Assembly: GCA_039090855.1 (NCBI GenBank)
Contig: CM077010.1
Location: 42,426,905 to 42,490,904 of the forward strand
DNA: 64,000 bases
DNA from: Macrothele yani
Lineage: Eukaryota > Arthropoda > Arachnida > Araneae > Macrothelidae
Direction: 5' to 3'
Shown here: positions 49,140 to 59,582 of the stretch, piece after piece
Layout: every line of letters starts with the position of its first letter
Numbering within the stretch: the stretch's first letter is position 1
The notes under the pieces: model-generated
The model's database searches: none
Told to the model about the DNA's origin: nothing
What the model saw: only the letters and a program-made list of their open reading frames with translations
Program-made: the position numbers and the translations under genes

Positions 49140-49770
49140 GGGCAAAACCCTAAAAAGAAAGTCTGTTCAACTTTTAAATAATTACATGATTTGAGTTCAG
49201 ACTGGCGTGAGCCATGTTGGTTTTTATCTCGTTTAATTAATCTGTAGTACGAAAGGACCCATACAATTGCCTTCTGAGGGAGATCGCCATGTGTTGCGAA
49301 GTCGCTGTTCTTGGTGAGGGATATTCGTTGGAGGACCTCCAAAGTTTTGTTACAGCCGTCGATACATCATGCCCCAAACATATTCAATGGGCATGTAAGA
49401 TACTTTTCACGGTAATGCAGTTACATTTTGATCTCAGAGGTCCTGAAGATTAACATGAGCTGTATGTTGAGTCGTGCGATATATTTCTGGAAAAGTGTAC
49501 ATTGATGTTGAAGAAATGGGACAGCCACTGGTTGTTAAGTGTAAGTGACATATCGCTGTGCAGTTAAAGAACCCCGTATAATGACCAGCTCGGATCGAGA
49601 TGTACTGCTGATTGAACTTCAAACCATGAAACCAAGCCTGTGAGTCGTTATGGAAAACACTGAACAGCATTCCTTTCACTGAGATGGCAAGCAACTGTTG
49701 TTTTCGGTCGTTTTGACCAAGACAAAAGCAGGATGCTTCCCGAAACACCATGCTACATCACTGCTGTGCC
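49140..49770 (-). pseudogene. Tc1-like transposase remnant
   Basis: The minus strand from about 49750 reads FCLGQNDRKQQ (the block after the first catalytic residue), then in other frames a tract ending NINVHFPEIYRTTQHTAHV, and finally SYMPIEYVWGMMYRRL near 49390-49350, which corresponds to the family's SPDLSPIEHVWDMMGRRL with its catalytic glutamate. The helix-turn-helix part is missing and frames change several times. The 105-residue open frame is only one piece of this protein. Confidence 0.6.
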
Positions 49771-49880
49771 GTCTAGTTCACTGTAAGGCGACAGCACTGT
49801 AGGTATACAGTATGTCATGTGGTCTGATATTTGTCGCAAACGCTATGCTCGATGCCCCAAATTGGAGGAACCTATTATAT

Positions 49881-50518
49881 AAGATAGTATAACTATACTA
49901 GTGATCCAAATTTATTGGCGTACATAAAAATCAAAGTTCCCAAGATTTCGCACATCTACCAGATGGCCTTTTCAAGGAAGGTGGACTGCAAACTGGATAA
50001 CAGGACCCTTCAACACTCTGAACGCGGTGACTTGACAATAAAAGAAGAGGTGCAAAAGTAATTATTCAATTAAAGGCACGATGCATCATGTTCGGTTTGC
50101 ACACGGAATCCTTGGAGGAAAACAAAAGGCATTTCCTATTTGAAGAATTGATTCCAAATTCGTGGTTACTCTAGCGAGACGCTATCATTGCAGACCTCAT
50201 TGCTGGTAACGATCTCCAAAGTTTTCCGAATGGAAGCTAATTTCTTTATGTCAACCCACATAGGATCAGCGGACTTGCACTGGAACTCTCTGGATAGGAC
50301 TGTGGTTAATTTGTCGTTCTTTATGTTCCTCTTATGCTCGCTGACTCTAATTCTAAATGAGCGTTTCATCATTCTAATGTAGTGTCTCTGGGAGACGTCC
50401 GGATATTGTAGAAGTATGGCATAAACACCTGCTTTGTAGGAAAGTGGGGGCTTGTCAGGAAACTTTGATTTTTATCTACGCCAAGAAATTCAGATTACTA
50501 GTATAGTTATACTATCTT
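49881..50518. mobile_element. PLE fragment bounded by ~62-bp inverted repeats
   Basis: The outer 22 bp are perfectly inverted (49881-49902 and 50497-50518, starting AAGATAGTATAACTATAC). A further 40 bp inward matches with few changes (TTGGCGTACATAAAAATCAA against the complement of the right side). The segment between holds a GIY-YIG-like fragment on the minus strand. No target-site duplication was found. Confidence 0.65.
50160..50470 (-). pseudogene. GIY-YIG endonuclease fragment, PLE type
   Basis: The minus strand reads KPPLSYKAGVYAI, a degraded cysteine segment, then HYIRMMKRSFRIRVSEHKRN and IKNDKLTTVLSRE, the expected order of a GIY-YIG nuclease core (G-V-Y, then Y-I-G with the G changed to R, then the catalytic arginine region and EHKRNIKN). 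The C-terminal part is less clear. It is related in type to, but distinct in sequence from, the PLE at 18.7-19.8 kb. Confidence 0.55.
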
Positions 50519-51165
50519 AAGCATAGTTGGTGTAAAGTTCCTTGTGTGTTTGAGCTACCTATGGTTTACCGTCTGCTTAATGAGTCTTAGAGATGTGATC
50601 TGATACCATCATGGCCTTGCCAGATGCATTACATTTGCAAACCTATCACGCGATTCCTTACGTTGCAAACGGCGATATTTTTGGTCCGTGTTTACACATG
50701 GTTTTCTCGATCTTTTGCGGCTTGTAGAAGATCCATTTTGAGCCCACTGGTTCATATGCGTTCAGTTTTGCTGGCGTTGCTGCCAACATAGTGTTCAACA
50801 CCTATGTGGGATAAACCTGCCTTCCTGAACCAGATGATACTTCCAAGCCTAAAATTTCTCACACACTGGTACTCTTGTAGATTATTTGAATTGGCATTTT
50901 TAACACTTTCCAGTATATTCGAGTGATTTTTGTTTTTGTTTTTCCTCAAGTGGTGGTTGCCTTCCTGCCTGCCCTGTTGCTACGTCTTTGTGACGCCATC
51001 TCGTACGTGGCCAACATCTGTAATTTCTTCTCGCTAACCCAGTCATCTACATCGTATTTGCATGCAGTGCAATATCAGACAAATTCGTTTCATTTGAATC
51101 CTTTCTTCTAGGTGCTGCAATTTTTTTCCCTGAAATATATGATATATTTTCTAAAATGACACTGG
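50519..51165. other. Stretch with no recognisable gene
   Basis: A minus-strand reading near 50740 (AYEPVGSKWIFYKPQKIEKT) is protein-like but lacks a known domain. It could be a further part of the neighbouring PLE. Confidence 0.3.
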
Positions 51166-51392
51166 CCTCCCGGGTGGCGCAGTGGTCTAAGAGATGGCTC
51201 TGATCATTCACCCGAGATGTGTCCGGGTTCGAATCCCGGCGAGGTATGGGTATTGCGTTTGTCTTACGGCACTGGCTCCCTCCTTTCCCTGTAGCCAGTA
51301 GCCCTAAATTAGGGACGGACTACTGCTTATAGCACACCTAGTTGCTCACGGTGGTCGTTAAACCTCCAATTGAAAGAAAGAAACAGTGGCGT
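51166..51392 (+). repeat. 'GGTGGCGCAG' SINE, plus orientation
   Basis: The head CTCCCGGGTGGCGCAGTGGT with B box GGGTTCGAATCCCGG, the body and the AACCTCCAATTGAAAGAAAG tail are all present. Confidence 0.9.
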
Positions 51393-51544
51393 AGCTAAGA
51401 TGACTGGCGCCCTGGGGTGCACGATAAATAATTTCACCCCCTTAGAAAACAACAACACATGTGATTGAGAAAATAGTTTCGAGAAGTAACTTGAGTATCG
51501 GTAAGCACCTAATCGAGAACAGTTTTTTCTGTTAATACTTTTTT

Positions 51545-51768
51545 TAATGAGGGGGTTTAACGATCACTGTGGGCAACTCAATGAACTATAAGCAGTCGCC
51601 CGTCCCTAATTTAGGGCCACTGGTTCCAGGGAAGGAAGAGAAGCAATACCGTAAGACAAACACCACAACCACATCTCTCGGGTATTCAAACCCGAAACTA
51701 TCTGGACGAATTATCGGAAGCCGTCGCTTAGACCCCTGCGTCACCGGGGCGACCTTTCTATATTGAAT
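51545..51768 (-). repeat. 'GGTGGCGCAG' SINE, minus orientation
   Basis: Same family, inverted relative to the copy 150 bp to the left. The tail side begins GGGGGTTTAACGATCACTGT and the head ends at CACCGGGGCGAC. The two could form a long hairpin in a read-through transcript. Confidence 0.9.
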
Positions 51769-51840
51769 ATATTCAGAGAGTGCATTCAAGACAAATGCAA
51801 TATCATGCCATAATACGCTCAAAAACATTAATTTGACAGT

Positions 51841-52680
51841 AAACAAGTTAGTAAAATCATGCAATGCGTTGATTATGATACGCTTTCCAACATACCAGAA
51901 ATCATTACTCAAGTTATGAGGATAATGGCTGTGGAACAAATCTCGCTCCTGTGCCCTGACCGCTGACCCCATTTCGATCATATTCAGCAGAACAGATTCC
52001 GTATACTTCCAGAACAACATGATGAAGTTTTGTCGCAATCGAACCATATTTACGCAAGTTATGACGCATAAGGGCAATGGAATGCATCCCGCTCCTATGT
52101 CATGAGATTTGACCCCACTTCACCCATTTTCAATAGGGTCCGTCCCCAGGTGGTTCCCTACAACATACTAAAATTTCATCGAAATCGAACCATTTTTACG
52201 TGAGTTATTGTGCGGAAAGGCGACCTACGATTGGAAAGCGTAAACAAGTTAGTAAAATCATGAAATGCATTGATTATGATACGCTTTCCAACATACCAGA
52301 AATCATTACTCAAGTTATTACTCAAGTTATGAGGATAATGGATGTGGAACAAATGTCGCTCCTGTGCCATGACCTTTGACCCCATTTCCTCGATATTCAA
52401 CAGAACAAGCTCTGTATGCTTTCGGAACAACATGATGAAGGTTTGTCGCAATCCAAGCATTTTAACGTAAGTTATGAGGCATAAGGGCGAAAGAATGGAT
52501 CCCGCTCCTGTGTCCTGACCTTTGACCCCATTTCGCCCATTTTCAATAGGGTTCGTCCCAACCACATACTAAAATTTAATCGAAATCGAACCATTTTTAC
52601 GGGAGTTATCGTACGGACCGACGGACAGACAGACGGACAAAGCTGGAGCATATACGCTTCATCAACCTGTGGTTGGAAAG
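51841..52680. repeat. 401-bp tandem repeat, two units, with internal sub-repeats
   Basis: AAACAAGTTAGTAAAATCAT starts at 51841 and again at 52242. Within each unit are related subunits carrying TGACCCCATTTC, TTCAATAGGGT and AATCGAACCATTTTTACG. The second unit has a short internal duplication (ATTACTCAAGTT twice, near 52308). The array ends in a CGGACAGACAGACGGAC tract at 52620. No coding domain is seen. Confidence 0.8.
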
Positions 52681-52739
52681 TGTAAAAAAACAGATTTAGG
52701 CAGTGGTTTGTAGCACAAATACTACGAAGTATAGATCAT

Positions 52740-53802
52740 CATCATCATCATTGTCAACCATTATCAATCCACTGCTGGACGAAGGTCTCCCCAAGTTTCC
52801 TCCACAACGGTCTGTCTTGTGCCAGTCTCCTCCATGCCACTCCCGCATATTTACGAATTTCATCCACCCATCTCCCATGTGGTCTTTTTCTGGGTCTTTT
52901 CCTGTCCCTTGGAATCCAATCTAAAATTTCGGCTGTCCATCTATGGTCTGTCCTTCTGGCAGTATGTCCAGCCCATTGCCATTTCAGGGATTTAACTCTG
53001 ATCATGATGTCTTCCACTCTCGTCATTTTTCGGATCCATGAGTTCCTCTTCTTATCTCTCCTGGTTACACCAAGCATGCACCTCTCCATGCTTCTTTGAG
53101 TTGTCTGCAGCCTTTGTATGTCTCTTTTAGTTAAGGTCCACGTCTCTGCACCATACGTAAGCACTGGAAGGATGCATTGATCAAACACTTTTCTTTTAAG
53201 ACATAGTGGCATATTGCTCTTGAAAATTATGCTGTTTCTTCCAAAAGCTCTCCAGGCAAGTTTTGTACGCCGATTAATTTCTTCATCAATGTGACCCTCA
53301 CTTGATATCTGCTGTCCAAGATAAACATACGTATCTGTTATCTCCAGTTTTTCTCCATCAATCGATAAATCTTCATTTCTTGTAAAAGCATTGAACATCA
53401 CTTTTGTCTTCTGAAAGTTCATTTTTAATCCCACTTCTTTACTCTTGTCAGCAAGTTCCTGGATCATACTCTGCAGCTCTGATGGGGTAGTTGCAAAAAT
53501 GACTACGTCATCAGCAAAACGAAGGTGGGTTAGATAATCTCCATTAATCTTTATCCCTTTGTTTTCCCAGTTCAGTGATTGAAAGACATTTTCCAATGTG
53601 GCATTAAAGAGCTTCGGAGATATGGTGTCACCTTGTCTCACTCCCTTTCCAATTTTTATGTGTGTTGTATTTTCAAACAACCGAATCTTTGCACTTGCAT
53701 TTTCATAGATGTTATTAATAATATTAATGTATGCATCTTCAATACCGCAGGATTTCAGAGCCGTGGTAACTGCTGATGGTTTCACCGAATCAAAGGCTTT
53801 TT
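52740..53802 (-). pseudogene. LINE copy E, 5'-truncated with long open frame
   Basis: A 343-residue open frame (53785-52754) covers the second half of the reverse transcriptase, with GKGVRQGDTISPKLFNATLE and FADDVVIFATTPSELQ intact, then the C-terminal region to RKLGETFVQQWIDNG. It ends in an ATC/GAT tail at 52740. The 5' cut falls inside EKAFDSVKPSAV at about 53802. No palm N-terminal half or endonuclease is present, so it cannot be autonomous. The lack of stops suggests a recent insertion. Confidence 0.9.
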
Positions 53803-55560
53803 ATAATATAGTATATGTTTTGTAGTACGGTTTTCTTACATATAAATTAAACGTGAATGGTAATCTTTGGGTTTCTGTACAAGATGGTGTCTAATACCAG
53901 TAAATCTGATGGGCTGCCTTTTTTTAACTACACGACGTAATCCTGATTAAAAAATATCTTCTTCTGCCACTGAAAATCAGTTAACTCCTCTATGATTAAC
54001 GTCAGTCAAGTGCAAACGAAAATTCAAGCTAGTTTCCGATTGTTTTTCTTACTCAAACAAAAGATGACTGCAAAAAAGGTCTGTGAATTTCAAATGTTAG
54101 TACATACGTGGTTCGTATACTGCGGCAAATTTATTACTTCATATAGGGCTTTTGTTTTTGTCCATCAGGTTAATTATCCCGAAGCGGAAATTACATAAAA
54201 CAGCTATCAAAGCATTTTTTGTGTGCCTACTTTAAACAAAGAGTGTTTCTAAAACGTTAGAATTGAGCATGAATGGTTCGCGTTTGCGGAAAACACAATC
54301 ATTGTAACCGTAGTAAATGCAAAAGAAAGAGGGGGAAAAAAAGAAGAAAAGACGTTTCCCTTGTCACCTTAGGCAATAAAAGCACTAGACGGAGCTTTTT
54401 ATTACCATTTCTTTTGTTAGAACGAGCCATTTACTTTTCTAATGTTCTGTTTCTCGCGTCTAATGTCCAATATTATCTCGTTCCCCAGTGTGCGAAAGTG
54501 ATACATAACGGCAATAAAATTGAAATATTTAATGTAGATTTAACTGTACGATACAAAGTGAAATCCTATTCGTTCTGCTGAAGGCGGTGTGTTTAAGTTT
54601 TCTCCTTCTTCCGTTACTTTAAAAATGTGGAATGTTTATCAATCTCCATAACAAAACTGGGGGTATTTTATGGCAGAACGTATAGCTACTATTTTATCTA
54701 TGACTTACTTAGGTACAAGAGCGAAGTGGGGAAAACACAGACATTACGTTACAAGCTGCAATATCTCGAAAGTAGGAAGAAATCTCCAAAACGGGAAATC
54801 ATTTTTCTTTTTCTTCATTCCGTTATGATAACTGTAAGTTGGTATCTTCATTAGAAATAAAAAAGAAAACGTTCTGCCAGCGACGCGTAGTTTGGAAAAC
54901 CGCGAGCTAAACTGCGTGTGCATTCCTCCAAGACTTATTACAGTATTATGTAATTTTGATTTTTAGAATATATTCATTAATTAGAAACGCATTTAAAATG
55001 TTATTTTAAACCGGAAAAATGATGTTTTATAATTTTGAAATTAAAGCTTGTTTTTTTCTGATGCTGGAATCGGTTTCGTAACGTGAATGTACGCAGTAGT
55101 ATTAAGTTTACGCATAAGTCTCCAGCGTTTTATGGTAGGATTCATGTCGTACATTCACATGCAGGTGTAACTCACTGCTCATAAGAGTGTGTACCTCCGG
55201 GAGGTATAACTTGGCGCCGTTTATCCTGTGGTTGGTGAATGCTGCTGTGAAAGAACGATGTCAATGTCGATGCAATAATATCTTCAGATTTAGCGAACCT
55301 CTGGGCAGCCAAGAAGTGCCACGAATCAAAGAAGTGAAAGACCAAATGAGCTTAGCTTAGGGTGTAAACCGCATTTGGAGGAACTTCCCACTATAGCTCC
55401 GTAGCGGTTTCACGGGTCATTGCACCCACATGGAATCGTGCGCTATCAACAACAGAATTACCTTTTGAACCCTATTTTCTTGTTCAAAAGCAGTAATTCA
55501 CGACTGCAGTTTTTTGCAATCACTGCAAGACCTAGTGGTATGCGCTTAAGACACACCACA
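53803..55560. other. AT-rich stretch with no recognisable gene
   Basis: Short frames at 53992-54198, 54273-54581 and 54627-54854 have no domains that I recognise. Possible unique DNA. Confidence 0.35.
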
Positions 55561-55599
55561 CCTTTTTAGCACGTCTTTTGTAAAAAAAGACCGTGCTTA

Positions 55600-57640
55600 T
55601 GTTATCGGTTTGTCCTTCCGTCTGTACCCACGATATCTCTAGAACTATTAGTCCTATTTGAAAACTTCCTTTTGCATTGGGAAGCTTGAAATATGAGAAA
55701 GATGATTCTCCATTTCGTTTTTTTTACGATGTACAATTTCGCCGCTAGAGGGCGTAAACGCAGATGATGTCAAATTCAAAAATACGTTTTATTCCACATA
55801 TTTGCTTCTAAACATCCGATTGAAAAAATTAATTTATCTTTCGATTCCATTTATGTCGGAGAGTATTTTGTATATAGTTACTTTTTTAAATGGCGTATAG
55901 ATTTTCCGCTAGGGGGCGTGAAAGGAAATTACATTTTGTCCGATAACTCTTCTTCTAAAGCTCCGATTTGAAAAATATTTCCTTCAGAGATACACCTCCT
56001 GATGGAAAATCTTTTGCATATAATTTCTAATTTTTGATAGAAATACTTTGGCCACAAGGGGGCGTAAGTGTTAATTTTTGCTTCTGATGTATTTGCCATA
56101 AAATCTGAGCTTTTAAAATATCGATTGAAAAAAATTGTTCGTGGACTAATGCCACTCACATCGATAAACGTTTTCGGAATATTTTCTTCTTAAAATATTC
56201 TACATTTTCTCCGCCAGGGGGTGTAGATGTACATTATATTTTTGTCAATATCTCTACTTCTAGCAGTCCGATTTGAAAAATTCCTTCTTTGTTGGATAGT
56301 GTTTTCAATGTGACATGTTTTTTATATAATTTCAAAATTTTCAAGTAATTCATAGACTTTCCGTTAGGGGGCGTAAAGGTAAACTGCTTTCTCCCTATAT
56401 CTCTGTTTCTTTTTTTTTTTTTTTTTTGATTGGATTGGAGGTTTAACGACCACCGTGAGCAACTCAATGGGCTATAAGCAGTCGCCCGTCCCTAATTTAG
56501 GGTCACTGGTTCCAGGGAAGGGAGAGAGCCAGTGCCGTAAGACAAACACAACATCCATGCCTCACCGGGATTCGAACCCAGACCCCTTACGGACGAATGA
56601 TCAGAGGCCATCGCTTAGACCACTGCGCCACCGGGGCCGGCTCTCTGTTTCTAAATCTCCTATTCGAAAAATTCTTTCTGCGCCGGATACAGCTGTTGAT
56701 GGCAAATTCTTTGCACATAATTTCTGATTTTTGTAAAAAATAGTTTGGCCACCAGGTGGCGTAAGCCTCAATTTCCTCTTCTGATGTATTTGCAGCAAAA
56801 TATGAGCTTCTAACATCTCAATTGAAAAGGAAGTCGTTTGTTGACTGATACTGCTCATGTCGACAAACCTTTTAGGAACACTTTCTTCTTGAAATAATGC
56901 ATGATTTCTACGCCAGGGGACGTAGATGTATATTTTATTTTTGTCAACATCTCTACTTCTAAGAGTACGATTTAAAAATCTCCTTCTATGTTGGATAGTG
57001 TTTCCGATGCGAAATGTGTTTCATATAAATTGAAAATTTTCAAGTAAATTACGGACTTTTCGCTAGGGGGTACAAAGGTAAATTGCGTTTTCTGCGTTAT
57101 TTCTGCTCCTAATTCTCCGATTTGAAAAATTCTTCCTGTATCGCATATAAGACCTGATGGGAAATATTTTTCACATAATTTCAAATGTTTGGTAAAGAAT
57201 GGTTTCGCCACCAGGGGGCATAAGCGTTAATTTTTGCTTCTGATGTATTTGTAGCAAAATCTGGGATCCTGAAAACTCGACTAATTTTTTTTTTTCTTAG
57301 ACCGATACCCCTCATATGGATAAACCTTTTGAGAATACTTTCTTCCTAAAATAATGCATGGTTTTCCCACCATGGGGACATAAAGTCAGATCTTATTTTT
57401 GCCGATATCTCTGTTTCTAAGAGTCCAATTCGAAAAGTTCTTTCTGTGTTGGAGAGCGTTTCCGGTGCGAAATGTTTCTCATATATTTTCATGTTTTTCT
57501 TAACGCACAAGTCCGCAACCAGAGGGCGTAAGCTCATGATTCCGTTTACAGCAATATCTCAGGGATTAAAAACTCGATTAAAAACCTCTTTCTTCCGTCA
57601 GATACTATTGCTTTCCATACTGGTTCCATTGACTTTGAAT
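55600..57640. repeat. Satellite of ~154-bp monomers with CTCF-like cores
   Basis: About 12-13 diverged monomers carry two landmarks each: TCCGATTTGAAAAATT-like sequence and a core of the form CCRCYAGGGGGCGTA. Cores start at 55742, 55906, 56052, 56211, 56361, 56749, 56911, 57061, 57208, 57367 and 57525. With the 242-bp SINE plus its duplication removed, the spacing is 146-164 bp. The phrase CTGATGTATTTG marks every third monomer (56084, 56780, 57240), giving a higher-order period of about 458 bp. Short minus-strand frames with IFQIGLLEVEI-like repeats follow from the monomer sequence and are not called genes. Confidence 0.85.
56400..56652 (-). repeat. 'GGTGGCGCAG' SINE inside the satellite, with target-site duplication
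   Basis: TCTCTGTTTCT stands at 56400-56410 and 56642-56652. The 231-bp element between them, in minus orientation, starts with a long T run (the complement of its A tail) and ends with the head at CACTGCGCCACCGGGGCCGG. It inserted after the satellite formed. Confidence 0.9.
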
Positions 57641-57721
57641 AGCTTTGATAAATTAAATTTGCGTCAGAATGGATTCAAAAGATGTGCTTATTGCACCCAA
57701 AAATTTGGTGTCATCTTTCTT

Positions 57722-57938
57722 GTTTTTTTTTTTTTCTTTGAGGTTTGACGAGCACCATGAGGAACTCAGGGGGCTATAAGCTGTCGACCGTTTCTAATTT
57801 AGGGCACTGGCTCCAGGGAAGGGAGAGAGCCAGTGCCGTAAGACAAACAATCCATGCCTCACCGGGATTCGAACCCGGACCCATCTCGGCTGATTGATCA
57901 GAAGCCATCGCTTAGACCACTGCGCCATCGGGGCGGCA
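57722..57938 (-). repeat. 'GGTGGCGCAG' SINE, minus orientation
   Basis: A poly-T start, the body with CTAATTTAGGGCACTGGCTC, B box GGGATTCGAACCCGG (complement) and head ending CACTGCGCCATCGGGGCGGC. It is slightly shorter than the complete copy. No clear target-site duplication was found. Confidence 0.88.
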
Positions 57939-58363
57939 CACCACACCTAAAATTCATTATTAAATGTCGGTTGGCCCCTGGTTTACCAATGACCTTTTGC
58001 GTTGCAGGTTGTCATAATGAAATTCTTTTCTATCACCCATAATGAGTTTCTTCAGGAAGTCGTTTTTCCGATGTCTGGCAAGAGGTGAAACACACGTGTA
58101 CAGAATCTGACTATGTTGTGCTCGGTGAGTTCGTGTAAGACCGAGGCCATCTAGAAAATATAGGGCTATGACATTAGAGATATGAGTTCCCTCTTTCAGT
58201 GACGTCATGCGGAAATCAAAGCTTCCTATTGGTATCCAAAGCTGACGTGCGTAACATCAAACACGACACCGTTGCATCAGCCCGTGTAACATGAGAGTAA
58301 CGTCACGAACGGAAATAACTCTCAAAGACGGCGTTTGTAATACCCACATTAACCCAAGGTACT
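57939..58363. other. Stretch with no recognisable gene
   Basis: Nothing identified between the SINE and the LINE. Confidence 0.35.
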
Positions 58364-59582
58364 TGAAGGTAACACTGGACATGGCTCAACCGAGAGAACA
58401 AGCTGGATTCAGGAGTGGCTACAGCACAATAGATCATATCCACGTGCTGAGAGAACTAATTGAAAGAGCGAGGGAATATGAACTTCCATTGTGCATGGCT
58501 TTTATCGATTATGAAAAAGCCTTTGATTCGGTGAAACCATCAGCAGTTACAATGGCTCTGAAAACCTGCGGTATTGAAGATGCATACATTAATATTATTA
58601 ATAACATCTATGAAAATGCAAGTGCAAAGATTAGGCTGTTTGAAAATACAACACACGTAAAAATTGGAAAGGGAGTGAGACAAGGTGACACCATATCTCC
58701 GAAGCTCTTTAATGCCACATTGGAGGGTGTTTTTCAACCACTGAGCTGGGAAAACAAGGGGATAAAGATTAATGGAGATTATCTAACCCACCTTCGTTTT
58801 GCTGATGACGTAGTCATTTTTGCAACTACCCCATCAGAGCTGCAGAGTATGATCCAGGAACTTGCTGACAAGAGTAAAGAAGTGGGATTAAAAATGAACT
58901 TTCAGAAGACAAAAGTGATGTTCAATGCTTTTACAAGAAATGAAGATTTATCGATTGATGGAGAAAAGCTGGAGATAACAGACACGTACGTTTATCTTGG
59001 ACAGCAGATATCAAGTGAGGGTCACATTGATGAAGAAATTAATCGGCGTACAAAACTTGCCTGGAGAGCTTTTGGAAGAAACAGCATAATTTTCAAGAGC
59101 AATATGCCATTATGTCTTAAAAGAAAAGTGTTTGATCAATGCATCCTTCCAGTGCTTACGTATGGTGCGGAGACGTGGACCTTAACTAAAAGAGACATAC
59201 AAAGGCTGAAGACAACTCAAAGTAGCATGGAGAGGTGCATGCTTGGTGTAACCAGGAGAGATAAGAAGAGGAACTCGTGGATCCGAAAAATGACAAGAGT
59301 GGAAGACATCATGATCAGAGTTAAATCCCTGAAATGGCAATGGGCTGGACATACTGCCAGAAGGACAGATCATCGATGGACAGCTGAAATTTTAGATTGG
59401 ATTCCAAGAGACAGGAAAAGACCCAGAAGAAGACCACATGGGAGATGGGTGGATGAAATTCGAAAGTATGCAGGGGTGACATGGAGGAGACTGGCACAAG
59501 ACAGACCGTTGTGGAGGAAACTTGGGGAGACCTTCGTCCAGCAGTGGATTGATAATGGTTGACAATGATGATGATGATGATG
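58364..59582 (+). pseudogene. LINE copy F, 5'-truncated with the longest open RT frame
   Basis: The open frame 58291-59562 has 423 residues, but its first ~25 residues lie upstream of the LINE junction, so the start codon is accidental. From about 58366 it reads VTLDMAQPREQAGFRSGYST, AFIDYEKAFDSVKPS, GKGVRQGDTISPKLFNATLE, FADDVVIFATTPSELQ and the full C-terminal region to QQWIDNG, followed by a GATGATGAT tail to about 59582. Palm motifs and the FADD box are intact. Fingers and endonuclease are absent. It is close in sequence to copy E. Confidence 0.92.

Noticed and set aside
55929..57537. Minus-strand repeated frames with an IFQIGLLEVEI-like motif as a repeat protein
   Set aside because: The monomers are about 154 bp, not a multiple of three, so the frame is lost between monomers, and the similarity follows from DNA-level repetition.
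58291..58363. N-terminal extension of the LINE F protein from the first Met
   Set aside because: LINE similarity starts at about 58364. The upstream residues come from unrelated flanking DNA that happens to be in frame.
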